Shown here in pieces: positions 7,626 through 16,135 of a DNA stretch of 64,000 bases. A program made the position numbers and the translations under genes. The stretch is from Euzebya rosea. GTDB lineage: Bacteria > Actinomycetota > Nitriliruptoria > Euzebyales > Euzebyaceae. Below the pieces are notes generated by a model. It was not told where the DNA came from. It did not search any database and was given only the letters and a program-made list of their open reading frames with translations. Position 1 is the stretch's first letter; the number at the start of each line of letters is the position of its first letter. The DNA is taken from assembly GCF_003073135.1 (NCBI RefSeq), contig NZ_PGDQ01000023.1:1-64000 (forward strand). Reading direction: 5' to 3'.

Positions 7626-8672
7626 ATGGGGACAACGCTCGGAGTGGGGACGGACAAGGGCGGGTGGCTGCTGCGCAGCGACGACCGCCGCAGCTGGACG
7701 GTCGAGGGGCCGTTCTTCACCGGATGGCAGGTGACCGCCTTCGGCACGACCCCGGCGGGTGACTACCTCGCAGGGACCGCGTCGGGCTGGTTCGGCCCGG
7801 CGGTGCACCGCTCGACGGACCTGGAGGAGTGGACCCAGGTCGTCGACGGGCCGGCGTTCCCCGCCGAGGACCCGACGGGCACCAAGCCCAAGGTCGAGCG
7901 GATCTGGCACTTCTCCACCGACCCGACGGGGCGGATCTGGTGCGGTGTCGCCCAGGCGGGGTTGTTCACCAGCGACGACGACGGCGTCACCTGGCAGCCG
8001 GTCGAGGCCTACAACACCCATCCCACCCGGCCGAAGTGGATCCCCGGCGCCGGCGGCATGTGCCTGCACCGGGTCCTGACCGACGACCAGCGGATCTGGG
8101 CAGCGGCCTCCTCCATCGGCGTGCTGCGCAGCGACGACGGCGGCGCGTCGTTCACCCCGGCAAACCGCGGGGTGGAGGGGGTCGACCCGGACGGGGCCGA
8201 CGACGGGATCGGCACGTGCGTGCATGCCGTGGTGGCCGACCCCGACGATCCCGACACGATCTGGCGGCAGGACCACTCGGGGGTGTACCGCACCACCGAC
8301 GGCGCCGACTCGTGGCAGCGGATCGAGCAGGGCCTCCCGGCCAGCTTCGGATTCCCCATCGTGCGGGACGCGGGGTCGGGCAGCCTGTTCGTGATGCCGC
8401 TGGAGGCCGACGTCAACCGCACCCCGGTGGAGGGGCGCTTCGCGGCCTACCGCTCGACCGACGGTGGGGAGTCCTGGCAGGCCTCCGGCGTCGGCTGGCC
8501 CGACGAACCGACCTACGACACGGTCCTGCGCGGGGCGATGGCCGTCGACGGGGACGGCGGGGTGTACGCCGGCACGACCGGCGGGCGGCTGTGGGCGACC
8601 GACGACGCGGGCGACTCGTGGCACGAGCTGCCCGGCACCTTCCCGCGCATCCACGCGGTCGCGGTCCTGTAG
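7626..8672 (+). CDS. BNR/Asp-box beta-propeller protein (exo-alpha-sialidase-like superfamily)
   Basis: 348 residues. Repeated Asp-box-like motifs are visible: RSDDRRSWTVEG, TSDDDGVTWQP, RSDDGGASFTP, RTTDGADSWQRI, RSTDGGESWQAS and ATDDAGDSWHELPG, spaced as in a six- or seven-blade propeller. There is no signal peptide, so it is probably cytosolic and more like the VPS10/WD40-BNR group than a secreted sialidase. Catalytic sialidase residues are not evident. The ThiS/MoaD-like gene starts 5 bp downstream, suggesting a functional pair. Confidence 0.8.
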   Translation: MGTTLGVGTDKGGWLLRSDDRRSWTVEGPFFTGWQVTAFGTTPAGDYLAGTASGWFGPAVHRSTDLEEWTQVVDGPAFPAEDPTGTKPKVERIWHFSTDPTGRIWCGVAQAGLFTSDDDGVTWQPVEAYNTHPTRPKWIPGAGGMCLHRVLTDDQRIWAAASSIGVLRSDDGGASFTPANRGVEGVDPDGADDGIGTCVHAVVADPDDPDTIWRQDHSGVYRTTDGADSWQRIEQGLPASFGFPIVRDAGSGSLFVMPLEADVNRTPVEGRFAAYRSTDGGESWQASGVGWPDEPTYDTVLRGAMAVDGDGGVYAGTTGGRLWATDDAGDSWHELPGTFPRIHAVAVL

Positions 8673-8676
8673 CCGC

Positions 8677-8949
8677 GTGGCCAGCACGACGGTTCGGCTG
8701 CCGGGGGTGCTGCGCCCGGCCATCGGTGGGGTGCGCGAGGTGGTGGTCGAGGGGACGACAGTTCGTGCAGCGGTGGAGGACCTGTGCCGGCAGCACCCGA
8801 CCCTGACCGTGCGGCTGTTCGACGAGGACGGCCACCTGCGACGCCACGTCCTGTGCGTCCACAACGGCGCGACGACCCGGCTGGACGACGACCTGCCGCT
8901 GGCCGACGGGGACGAGCTGGCGATCCTCCCGGCGGTGTCCGGAGGATGA
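8677..8949 (+). CDS. MoaD/ThiS-family ubiquitin-like protein
   Basis: 90 residues from a GTG start. Beta-grasp pattern: STTVRLPGVLRP, VRAAVEDLCRQHPTL, then RRHVLCVHNGATTRLDDDLP and LADGDELAILPAVSGG, ending in the C-terminal Gly-Gly that MoaD/ThiS proteins use for adenylation and thiocarboxylation. MoaD/ThiS proteins donate sulfur to molybdopterin, thiazole or other metabolites. No MoaE, ThiG or E1-like enzyme is adjacent, and it is coupled instead to a BNR protein upstream and (ATGA overlap) a CapA-like protein downstream. Its partner is unknown. Confidence 0.85.
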   Translation: MASTTVRLPGVLRPAIGGVREVVVEGTTVRAAVEDLCRQHPTLTVRLFDEDGHLRRHVLCVHNGATTRLDDDLPLADGDELAILPAVSGG

Positions 8950-10142
8950 CGCGCCGTTCGGTCCCCGCCGCCCGGCAGGCAGCGCCGAGGACGGGCGGCG
9001 CGGTGCCCAGGACGGGCGGCGCGGTGCCCAGGACGGCCGGCGGCACGGCGGCGCTCGCCGTGCTGGCCCTGCTGTTCGCCCTGCTCCCGGCGTTGCTGTC
9101 GGCGGGGCCGGCAGGTGCCCAGCCCCCGGAGCGGCCCACCCCGGAGTACTACGCCCGGCGTCCCGACCCGCCCCACCGATCCTTCACGCTGTCGGCCACC
9201 GGGGACCTGCTGATCCACACGCCGGTCCGGACCACCGCCGCCCGGCCCGACGGCTCCTTCGACTTCGGCCCGCAGCTGGCGGCGGTGGCCCCGCACCTGT
9301 CGGCGGCCGACGTGGGGTTGTGCCACCTGGAGGTGCCGCTGGACCCCGACGGGCCGTACTCCAGCTACCCCCGGTTCAACGCCCCGGCCCAGCTGGCCAC
9401 CGGGATCGCCGGTGCCGGGTGGGACATCTGCTCGACCGCCTCCAACCACTCCGCGGACCAGGGATGGCCGGGGCTGGTCCAGACCCTCGACGCCCTGGAC
9501 GCCGCCGGCGTTGCCCACCGCGGCATGTACCGCACCGAGGCGGACTCGCTGGCCCCGGTGCTGTACGAGGTGGAGGGGGTGGCGGTCGGGTTCCTCTCGG
9601 CCACCTACGGCCTGAACGGGCTGCCTGCCCCGGGCGGCCACGAGTGGTCGGTGACCCGCATCGACCCGGCGGCGATCCTCGACCGGGTCCGCGAGCTGCG
9701 GGCGGCCGGCGCCGACGTGGTGGTCGTCAGCCTGCACTGGGGCAACGAGTACCAGCACGCCCCGTCGGCCCACCAGCGTGACGTCGCCGCCCTGCTGATG
9801 ACCGGCGGGGAGGTCGACGCGTTGATCGGCCACCACGCCCACGTCGTGCAGCCGGTGGAGTGGATCAGCGACCGACCGGTCGTCTACGGGCTGGGCAACT
9901 TCCTGTCCGGGCAGCGGCAGTCGGTGACCCGACGGGACGGGGCGATCGTGACGTTGTCGTTCGCCGAGGACCGGGACGGCTGGTACGTCGAGGCGCTGAC
10001 GGCCCAGCCGACGTGGGTGACCGATGGCTACGCCGTCGTGCCGGCGCGGCCGGAGGACGGTGGGACGCTGGGCGCCTCGGCAACCCGCACGCTCGGCCAC
10101 CTCGGCGTGCCGCTGACGCCACCGCTGCCGCCGCCGGCGTGA
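8946..10142 (+). CDS. CapA-family (poly-gamma-glutamate synthesis-like) exported protein
   Basis: 398 residues from the ATG at 8946. The N-terminus contains a low-complexity Arg/Gly/Ala stretch made by a 21-bp tandem repeat (about 8988-9035, RTGGAVP repeated), then a hydrophobic signal segment (AALAVLALLFALLPALLSAG). The metallophosphatase-like PGA_cap domain follows: FTLSATGDLLIHTP, HLEVPLDPDGPY, CSTASNHSADQGW, VSLHWGNEYQHAPSAHQ, LIGHHAHVVQPVEW and VYGLGNFLSGQ. Relatives act at the cell surface in capsule or polyglutamate metabolism. No capB or capC homologue is adjacent, so that pathway is not implied. Confidence 0.87.
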   Translation: MTRRSVPAARQAAPRTGGAVPRTGGAVPRTAGGTAALAVLALLFALLPALLSAGPAGAQPPERPTPEYYARRPDPPHRSFTLSATGDLLIHTPVRTTAARPDGSFDFGPQLAAVAPHLSAADVGLCHLEVPLDPDGPYSSYPRFNAPAQLATGIAGAGWDICSTASNHSADQGWPGLVQTLDALDAAGVAHRGMYRTEADSLAPVLYEVEGVAVGFLSATYGLNGLPAPGGHEWSVTRIDPAAILDRVRELRAAGADVVVVSLHWGNEYQHAPSAHQRDVAALLMTGGEVDALIGHHAHVVQPVEWISDRPVVYGLGNFLSGQRQSVTRRDGAIVTLSFAEDRDGWYVEALTAQPTWVTDGYAVVPARPEDGGTLGASATRTLGHLGVPLTPPLPPPA

Positions 10143-10194
10143 CCGCGGGCCGGATGGGTCTCCCGGGGCGCCGACTCGGTTCTGACACACAGGC

Positions 10195-10743
10195 GTGGCA
10201 GGCTTCGGGCCGATGGAGATCCTGCTGCGCTGCCAGATCCCCGACGTGCCGGGCATGTTGGCGACCCTCGCCGGTGCCATCGCCGAGACCGGCGGGGACA
10301 TCCAGGCCGTCGAGGTGGTCGAGACCGCCCAGGAGATGGCCATCGACGACCTGTGGGTCGTGACCTCCGACATCGCCTCGCTCGTCTCGGCGCTCGAGGC
10401 CATGCAGGGGGTCAGCGTCATCCACGCCGGCCTGTCCAGGGGTGTGCCCGGCGACGCCACCGCACGGCTGGCCACCGGCATCGACACGCTGATGAGCGGC
10501 GCCATGCCGGTCGAGGACGGGCTGGCCACCCTGATGGGCGGCCTGCTGCGCGCCGCGTCGGCGGAGATCCTCCCCGACGCCGAGTGGCCGTCGAAGAAGG
10601 ACCGCCGACAGCTGGCGCTGCGGGTCGCCTCGGGTGTGCTGGTCCTCCGACGCGAGTACAAGTTCCTCGACGTGGAGATCCAGCGAGCCCACCAGGTGCT
10701 CGCGGTGTGCGAACGAGCGGCGGCGATCGCCGGAGGAAGCTGA
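10195..10743 (+). CDS. ACT-domain protein of unknown function
   Basis: 182 residues from GTG 10195; ATG 10213 is an alternative that begins exactly at the ACT domain. Residues 7-75 (MEILLRCQIPDVPGMLATLA and ETGGDIQAVEVVE) form a typical ACT ligand-binding fold. The remaining region (VEDGLATLMGGLLRAASAEI, WPSKKDRRQLALRVASGVLV) is helical and unassigned. Its pattern recalls the regulatory end of malic enzymes or GAF-like modules, but no catalytic domain is present. It ends 9 bp before the MBL-fold gene and is probably cotranscribed with it. Confidence 0.75.
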   Translation: MAGFGPMEILLRCQIPDVPGMLATLAGAIAETGGDIQAVEVVETAQEMAIDDLWVVTSDIASLVSALEAMQGVSVIHAGLSRGVPGDATARLATGIDTLMSGAMPVEDGLATLMGGLLRAASAEILPDAEWPSKKDRRQLALRVASGVLVLRREYKFLDVEIQRAHQVLAVCERAAAIAGGS

Positions 10744-10752
10744 GCAGAGCCG

Positions 10753-11760
10753 ATGGTGTGGAGTGACCCCGAAGTCGAGACCGTGGCGCCCGGGATCCAC
10801 CGGGTCCCCGTGCCGCTGCCCAACGACGGGCTGCGAGCCGTCAACGTCTACATGATCGAGGACGGTGACGGGGTGACGCTGGTCGACTCGGGCTGGAACG
10901 GCCCGGAGGCAAGGGCGGCCATCGACCGGGGCCTGGCCGTGGCCGGCGCCGAGCTCGGTGACGTGCACCGCATGCTGATCACCCACATGCACTACGACCA
11001 CCTCGGGCAGGCCGACGAGCTGCGTCGCGCCGGCGCCGGTGAGTACTGGCTGGGTGAGGAGGAGAAGGGGAGCTTCACCATCCTCGTCACCGACCCGGTC
11101 GAGTCACGCCTGGAGCGGCTGGACCAGCTCGAGGCGCACGGCGCGGTCGCGCTGGCCGAGAAGGGTCGGGCCAGCGACGGGGCGGTGAAGGAGCCGCTGA
11201 CCTGGCAGCCGCCCGGCCGGTGGGTGGCCGACGGCGAGCAGGCGCCGCTGTCGGACGGCGCGTTGACGGCGATCCTGACGCCCGGCCACACCCGCGGCCA
11301 CCTGTGCTTCCTGCACGGCGACCGGAAGGTCCTGTTCTCCGGCGACCACGTGCTGCCACACATCACCCCGTCGATCGGCTTCGAGCCGAACACCAACCGG
11401 CTGGCGCTGGTGGACTTCCTGGAGTCCCAGGCGCGGGTGGCGGCGCTGGACGTCGAGCTGGTCCTGCCGGCCCACGGCGAGGTCTTCACCGACCTGCCGG
11501 GTCGGGTGGACGAGCTGACGGCCCATCACGACGTCCGGCTGGACGCCTGCCGGGCAGCGTTGTCGGAGGGCGGATCCTCCGCGTTCGTCGTGGCCAGCCG
11601 GATCGGCTGGACCCGCCGGGAGACCCCGTTCGAGGAGCTGAACGACTTCAACAAGACACTTGCGGTCTGGGAGACCGCCGCGCACCTCGAGCTGCTGGCC
11701 GTCCGCGGCACCGTGACCCGCCGGGTCGTCGACGGCACCACCACGTTCACCCGGGCCTGA
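10753..11760 (+). CDS. MBL-fold metallo-hydrolase
   Basis: 335 residues. The metal-binding motif THMHYDHLG places His78, His80, Asp82 and His83; the later ligands are in LTPGHTRGHLCFL and VLFSGDHVLPHIT, then LVLPAHGEVF. The C-terminal ~80 residues form the extra helical domain seen in larger MBL hydrolases (winged-helix-like, FEELNDFNKTLAVWETAAHLELL). It is probably a di-zinc hydrolase of a thioester, lactone or phosphate ester; the substrate is undetermined. It starts 9 bp after the ACT-domain gene. Confidence 0.88.
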   Translation: MVWSDPEVETVAPGIHRVPVPLPNDGLRAVNVYMIEDGDGVTLVDSGWNGPEARAAIDRGLAVAGAELGDVHRMLITHMHYDHLGQADELRRAGAGEYWLGEEEKGSFTILVTDPVESRLERLDQLEAHGAVALAEKGRASDGAVKEPLTWQPPGRWVADGEQAPLSDGALTAILTPGHTRGHLCFLHGDRKVLFSGDHVLPHITPSIGFEPNTNRLALVDFLESQARVAALDVELVLPAHGEVFTDLPGRVDELTAHHDVRLDACRAALSEGGSSAFVVASRIGWTRRETPFEELNDFNKTLAVWETAAHLELLAVRGTVTRRVVDGTTTFTRA

Positions 11761-11794
11761 CGCCCCGAGGCCCGGCGGGCCGAACCGTCGGGGC

Positions 11795-11821
11795 GGGGCA
11801 GCCGACGGTCGGCCCTGCCCC
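11795..11821. terminator. GC-rich hairpin terminator between convergent genes
   Basis: GGGGCAG ... CTGCCCC with a nested GCCGAC/GTCGGC stem. It lies 34 bp past the MBL gene stop and 5 bp past the stop of the opposing pseudokinase gene. A second, weaker stem CGCCCCGA/TCGGGGCG spans 11761-11795 directly after the MBL stop. Together they form a plausible bidirectional terminator without U-tracts. Confidence 0.7.
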
Positions 11822-11825
11822 GCGG

Positions 11826-13880
11826 TCAGCCGACCGTCGGGAGGGGCCACCAGACGATCCCGGCGTCCAGCACGACGAGGCCGACCGCGATCGCCAGGGC
11901 GAACGCAGGGGTGGCCAGCATCCGCCGGCCACCGGTTCGGGCCTTGAGGCTGTCGTGGACCCCGCCGCCGATCGACAGGCCCGTCGCGCCGGCCACCACG
12001 AAGGCGAACCAGCGGACCAGCACGGGCACCTCGGGCAGGTCGAGGATCCACGTCAGGGTGAAGCCGGGCCCGTACTCGAAGAGGCGCTGGGCGATCGCCA
12101 TGACCAGGCCGAGGACCAGCAACAGGTCGAGGAGGACGAACGCCGCCAGGGCGATCCCGCCGGTCGCGAACGGCAGCAGCCGGCTGGCGGTGATCGCCAC
12201 CTGCTGGCCACGGCCCATCGTGGCCTTCCGCTGACCGGTGTCGACGGCTGCCCGGGTGAAGACGACGGTGGCGGCGGCGATGAACGCCGCGAACGGGGCC
12301 ACGCTGGCGGCCCCGCCGAGCAGCAGGGCGAAGGCGATGGTGAAGGTCGCGCGGGCCATGCCGGAGGAGAAGGTCTCCCCCGACCGGGCCGGCCGACCCC
12401 GCACGTCCGGCTTCGACGCGGCGGGCCTGGTGGTCGCCGGTGTCGCGGAAGGGGTGGGGGTCGCGGTCGTCGAGGCCATGGCGCCCCCGGACCGTTCGGT
12501 TGTCGCGCGCCAGAGCCCCCTCCTCCCCCGGGGTTCGGGGTTGGGCTCGGGCTCGACCGCTGGCATGACGAGGGTCTGGGCGCGGTGCGCCGCCGGCTCG
12601 ACGACCGGCGCCCGCGTGACCGACGTGACCGGGCTGGCCGAGGTGGCCGGGCTGGCCAAGGCGCCCGGGCTGGCCGGTCCACCCTCGAGGTGTGTCGTCG
12701 AACGGCGACCCGTGGCCGGTTCGGCGACACGCATCGTGCTGGTGGGCGGCGTGTCCCCGTGCTGTGTCGGCGAATCGCCGTCTGTGGCCGGTTCGACGAC
12801 ACGCCGCCGTGGGCGGGGCGCCGGGTCCTCGGCCCGCTGGGTGTTGGTCCCCACGTACCGCACCCGTGGCGAGGAGGCGATGGGCAGGTCGGCCGACAGA
12901 CGGGAGTCGATCGGGATGGGCCGGTCGGGCGACGGACGGTCGATGCCGTCGTCGTCGGGCACACGGATGACGATCGGCTTCCGCGGGCCGGACGGTGCCG
13001 TCGGGGCGGCGGGTGTCGCCGCCGGTCCGGACGAATGGGTCCTGGCCCAGGGAGGAGTGGAGGCGGCGGACCGCTTGGCGTCCTCGGCGGCGCGGAGGGC
13101 GCTGGCCAGGTCCGACGGGGTGGCGATCCGCTCCTCGGCCTGGCTGTCGTCGCCGGCCGCCGGGCTGACGGACACCCGCTGCTCGGGCAGGTTGCGCTCG
13201 GCGTCGCGGAGGGCGTGGAACCAGGTCTCGGCGGAGGTGCGGCTGCGCCCGGCGTCGCGGGCCAGCAGCACGCCGAGCTGACCACCCGACGTCCACGGTC
13301 GCCCACCGACGAGCCGCTGGATCAGGTAGCCCAGCCGGCGCTCGTCGTCGGCGATGATGCCGGCGTCGGCCGCGGAGACGAGCTCGTCGCTGCGGACGAC
13401 GATCACGCGGGCTCGGTCGTCCAGCCGGAGGTGTCGGCCCCGCACACGCCCGTGGCCGGCGTGGTGCAGCGCGGCGACGGCGGTGGCGATGTTCCGGGCG
13501 ACGCGCAGCTGGTGCCGCCGGGTCGCCATCGGCGCGATCTCGGCACGCCGGGTCGGATCGAGGAAGTCCGCCAGCGGGAACGTGGACCGCCCGGTGATCC
13601 GCGGCGCCAGGTACCCGACGACGCGGGCGTCGAGGTCGTGCAGCAGGTCGGTGGGCCACGTGATGTGGATGCCGGGACCGGAGTCCGGTGGAGGGGAGGC
13701 CAGCAGCTGGCGGAGGTGACGGTCGTAGTCCTCGTCGGCGCTCCAGCGCACGACCGCGGCATGGTCGGGCGCCTCGGCGACACGCGCAACAAGCCGTCCA
13801 CGCTCTCGCGTGACGACGTCCAGCGTCACCCAGCGTTCATCGCTGATCCGCTGCAGGGCCGTGGGGAAGGGATCGGCCAT
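11826..13880 (-). CDS. Membrane-anchored pseudokinase-like protein
   Basis: 684 residues from the ATG at 13880. Residues ~1-240 resemble the fold of the bacterial YegI/HHH-associated kinases: VVGYLAPRITG (hinge-like), ARNIATAVAALHHAGHGRVRG where the catalytic loop should be, and a C-lobe-like RTSAETWFHALRDAERNL. No Gly-rich loop, HRD or DFG motif is visible, so catalysis is unlikely. A disordered Pro/Ser/Thr-rich linker (~245-510) contains the repeated peptides RVVEPATDG, RVAEPATGR and VVEPAAHR. Four hydrophobic segments follow (~515-684). Function is unknown; a membrane scaffold or sensor is inferred. Confidence 0.6.
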   Translation of the reverse strand: MADPFPTALQRISDERWVTLDVVTRERGRLVARVAEAPDHAAVVRWSADEDYDRHLRQLLASPPPDSGPGIHITWPTDLLHDLDARVVGYLAPRITGRSTFPLADFLDPTRRAEIAPMATRRHQLRVARNIATAVAALHHAGHGRVRGRHLRLDDRARVIVVRSDELVSAADAGIIADDERRLGYLIQRLVGGRPWTSGGQLGVLLARDAGRSRTSAETWFHALRDAERNLPEQRVSVSPAAGDDSQAEERIATPSDLASALRAAEDAKRSAASTPPWARTHSSGPAATPAAPTAPSGPRKPIVIRVPDDDGIDRPSPDRPIPIDSRLSADLPIASSPRVRYVGTNTQRAEDPAPRPRRRVVEPATDGDSPTQHGDTPPTSTMRVAEPATGRRSTTHLEGGPASPGALASPATSASPVTSVTRAPVVEPAAHRAQTLVMPAVEPEPNPEPRGRRGLWRATTERSGGAMASTTATPTPSATPATTRPAASKPDVRGRPARSGETFSSGMARATFTIAFALLLGGAASVAPFAAFIAAATVVFTRAAVDTGQRKATMGRGQQVAITASRLLPFATGGIALAAFVLLDLLLVLGLVMAIAQRLFEYGPGFTLTWILDLPEVPVLVRWFAFVVAGATGLSIGGGVHDSLKARTGGRRMLATPAFALAIAVGLVVLDAGIVWWPLPTVG
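12692..12802. repeat. Two 39-bp repeats with inverted ends inside the pseudokinase gene
   Basis: Copies at 12692-12730 and 12764-12802, 72 bp apart, match at about 31 of 39 positions. Each runs from GTGTCG-N-CGAA to TTCG-N-CGACAC, so each copy is itself bounded by inverted repeats. In the coding frame they give the related peptides RVVEPATDG and RVAEPATGR. They lie in the disordered linker, and the 72-bp spacing keeps frame. A shorter degenerate copy occurs near 12597-12612. Confidence 0.7.
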
Positions 13881-14066
13881 AGTGACTCCACTGAACCTCA
13901 CAACGCTGCTGACGTCAACACTGGCCACATCTGCCCCATCAGCCACACCAGTCACGAGCCGTGTGGTGCGGGTGGACGAGGCAACACGAGACCGCGTCTC
14001 TGCCTGCCCGCCGGGCCCCCGTCGGGCTGGGAGTCGACCGGGCCCCCGGGAGTAGGCTCACCGACC
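13881..14066. promoter_or_regulatory. Divergent intergenic region, pseudokinase / SDR
   Basis: 186 bp between two divergent starts. The first ~100 bp are visibly less G+C-rich than the flanks (around 13880-13960), as expected for a promoter region. I could not fix -10/-35 boxes and see no strong palindrome. Confidence 0.35.
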
Positions 14067-14849
14067 ATGGACACCAACGAGAAGCGCGTACTGGTCACGG
14101 GTGGCGGCAGCGGCATCGGAGCGGCCATGTGCCGGCGGTTCGCCGCCGACGGCGCCACCGTCGTGGTGGCCGACATGAACGCCGAGGCGGCACAGGCCGT
14201 GGCCGACGAGATCGGCGGGGTGGCCCTGACCGCCGACGTCGGCAGCGCCGAGGCCAACGAGGCGATGATCGACGAGGCCGAAGCGGCGGTCGGGCCGATC
14301 GACCTGCTCGTCCTCAACGCCGGCATCGCGACCGGGACCGACGTCACCGACACCACCGACGAGACGTGGGACACCATCTGGCGGGTCAACGTGATGGCGC
14401 ACGTCTGGGCGCTGCGGGCCTGGCTGCCCCGCGCCATCGAGCGTGGCGGCGGCTACGTCCTGCACACCGCCAGCGCCGCCGGCCTGCTGACCAGCCTGGG
14501 GTCGGCGCCGTACTCGGTGACCAAGCACGCCGTCGTGTCGCTGGCCGAATGGGTGTCGATCACGCACGCCGACAAGGGCATCACCGTCTCGGCGCTGTGC
14601 CCGCAGTTCGTCTCCACCCCCCTGCTGGACGACCTCAAGGACATCCCCGGCGGGCAGAAGCTGGCGGCGCTCGGCGTGAAGGAGCCGGCCGAGATCGCCG
14701 ACGCGGTGGCCGAGGCCATCGCCGAGGACCGCTTCCTCATCCTCCCCCACCCAGAGGTCGAGCAGTACGAGCAGAACCGTGCCAACGACCGGGAGCGGTG
14801 GCTGGGCGGCATGCGCAAGCTGCAGCGCCACATCCTGAGCGAGGACTAG
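14067..14849 (+). CDS. SDR-family oxidoreductase
   Basis: 260 residues from the ATG at 14067. Classical short-chain dehydrogenase: nucleotide-binding VTGGGSGIGAAM near the N-terminus, Asp at the end of beta-2 (VVADMNAE) suggesting NAD(H) preference, the NAG motif (LNAGIATG) and catalytic Ser/Tyr/Lys in HTASAAGLLTSLGSAPYSVTK. Membrane segments are absent and length is normal. The substrate is not predictable. The metalloprotease-like lipoprotein gene starts 3 bp downstream, so the two are cotranscribed although no biochemical link is obvious. Confidence 0.9.
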   Translation: MDTNEKRVLVTGGGSGIGAAMCRRFAADGATVVVADMNAEAAQAVADEIGGVALTADVGSAEANEAMIDEAEAAVGPIDLLVLNAGIATGTDVTDTTDETWDTIWRVNVMAHVWALRAWLPRAIERGGGYVLHTASAAGLLTSLGSAPYSVTKHAVVSLAEWVSITHADKGITVSALCPQFVSTPLLDDLKDIPGGQKLAALGVKEPAEIADAVAEAIAEDRFLILPHPEVEQYEQNRANDRERWLGGMRKLQRHILSED

Positions 14850-14852
14850 GCG

Positions 14853-16037
14853 ATGCGCCGGGCCCTCGCGCTGCTCCTCGTCCTGGGCGGGCTGGCGGGG
14901 GCCTGCACCGGTGCCGATGACCTCGAGGTGGTCGCGCCGGACCCGGTCGAGGACGACGCTGACGGGGGCGACGCCGACGCGGACGAGGACGTGGCGCCGG
15001 GGCCGACGGACGACCTGCGCATCGTCGAGCTCGAGCTGGACCAGTCCAGTGAGGTCGTCGTCGACGTGGCGGCCGACGAGGTCAGCCTGCTGTTCCTCGC
15101 CCGCGGGCAGGGGCCCGAGGACGAGGTGTTCGTCGACGCCATCATCGCCCCCGACGGAACGCTGGTCGATGCGCCGCTGGAGCTGCAGCCCTCCAACTTC
15201 GGTGACACCGCCGTGCTGCTGCCGTTGTACGCAGACGAACCCCTGCAGCCCGGCGAGTGGACGTTCGTCGTGGACAGCGACGCCGGGCTCGAGTCGGCGC
15301 AGGCCATCCTCAAGCGTGGCCCGCTGGCCACCGACCAGGTCGTCGACGTCACGTTCCACGTCGCCTCGTTCGCCTTCGCCGAGGCCTCACAGGCCGAGCG
15401 GGAGGAGCTGGCGCTGGTCTACCGCAACGCCGGGGACACGATCCTCGGCGCCCACGGCCTGGCGGTCGGCGACCTGGCGTTCGTCGACGCCGACCCGGCG
15501 GTGACCGAGGCGTTCGCCGACATCGAGCTGCCCTCCAGCGGCGACGACGCGGCCCAGCGCGAGCTGTGCGGGTCACTCGACACCGGGGAGGGGCCCAGCC
15601 GCCGGCTGGCGTTCGCCATCGTCGACCGGGTCGTCGACCCCGACGACGAGGAGGGCGAGACGGAGGGCAACGCCGCGGGGCTGCCGGGCGCCACGATCCT
15701 GCCGGGCCTGTCGACGTCGTGCGTGCTGATGATCGCCGACGGCTCACGGGACGTCACCGACTTGGCCGCGACCGTGTGGCACGAGGCCGGGCACCTGATG
15801 GGGCTGCCACACACCACCGAGGCCGAGGGGGACACCTTCGACCTCTTCGACGACACCCCCGAGTGCGTGGCGGCGGAGTTCGACGGCAGCCTCGGCGACG
15901 GGGCCGACGGGTTCGTGGACGCCGAGGAGTGCCCCGATGGCGACAACCTGATGTTCCACGACTCCGACGCGCTGGCGATCAGCGAGCAGCAGGCGTTCGT
16001 GCTGCGCCACCACCCGCTGTTCCAGCCGGCCCCCTGA
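14853..16037 (+). CDS. Putative zinc-metalloprotease-like lipoprotein
   Basis: 394 residues. Signal peptide with lipobox (LGGLAGAC, Cys18) and then an acidic Asp-rich linker, as in exported lipoproteins. A metzincin-type zinc motif HEAGHLMGLPH spans residues 310-320 (HExxHxxGxxH), preceded by ATVW. Downstream, NLMFHDSD may be a Met-turn equivalent. The rest has no family I recognise. It is probably an extracytoplasmic peptidase tethered to the membrane; substrate unknown. Another HExxHxxGxxH protein (55236-55994) in the window is unrelated by sequence. Confidence 0.72.
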   Translation: MRRALALLLVLGGLAGACTGADDLEVVAPDPVEDDADGGDADADEDVAPGPTDDLRIVELELDQSSEVVVDVAADEVSLLFLARGQGPEDEVFVDAIIAPDGTLVDAPLELQPSNFGDTAVLLPLYADEPLQPGEWTFVVDSDAGLESAQAILKRGPLATDQVVDVTFHVASFAFAEASQAEREELALVYRNAGDTILGAHGLAVGDLAFVDADPAVTEAFADIELPSSGDDAAQRELCGSLDTGEGPSRRLAFAIVDRVVDPDDEEGETEGNAAGLPGATILPGLSTSCVLMIADGSRDVTDLAATVWHEAGHLMGLPHTTEAEGDTFDLFDDTPECVAAEFDGSLGDGADGFVDAEECPDGDNLMFHDSDALAISEQQAFVLRHHPLFQPAP

Positions 16038-16106
16038 CCCACACACCCGGACCCACACACCCGGACCCGCACGCCCGGCCCCGCACGCCCGGCCCCGCAT
16101 GCCCGG
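16037..16106. repeat. 14-bp tandem repeat, five copies
   Basis: Five contiguous units of the type MCCCRCAYRCCCGG begin at 16037, 16051, 16065, 16079 and 16093. Copies 1-2 are identical (ACCCACACACCCGG) and copies 3-5 have drifted to RCACGCCCGG or GCATGCCCGG. The array starts in the stop codon of the metalloprotease gene and ends before the convergent permease stop at 16136. It contains no inverted repeat, so it is not an obvious terminator. Confidence 0.85.
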
Positions 16107-16135
16107 ACCGGTGGGGACCGCGGGACCGCAGCGCC

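Noticed and set aside
7626-8672. Calling the BNR protein a sialidase
   Set aside because: Asp-box repeats alone do not show sialidase activity; no signal peptide and no visible catalytic residues.
7581-10844. A frame of over 1000 codons on the minus strand
   Set aside because: It lies opposite four recognisable plus-strand genes and reads as Arg/Pro/Gly-rich low-complexity sequence.
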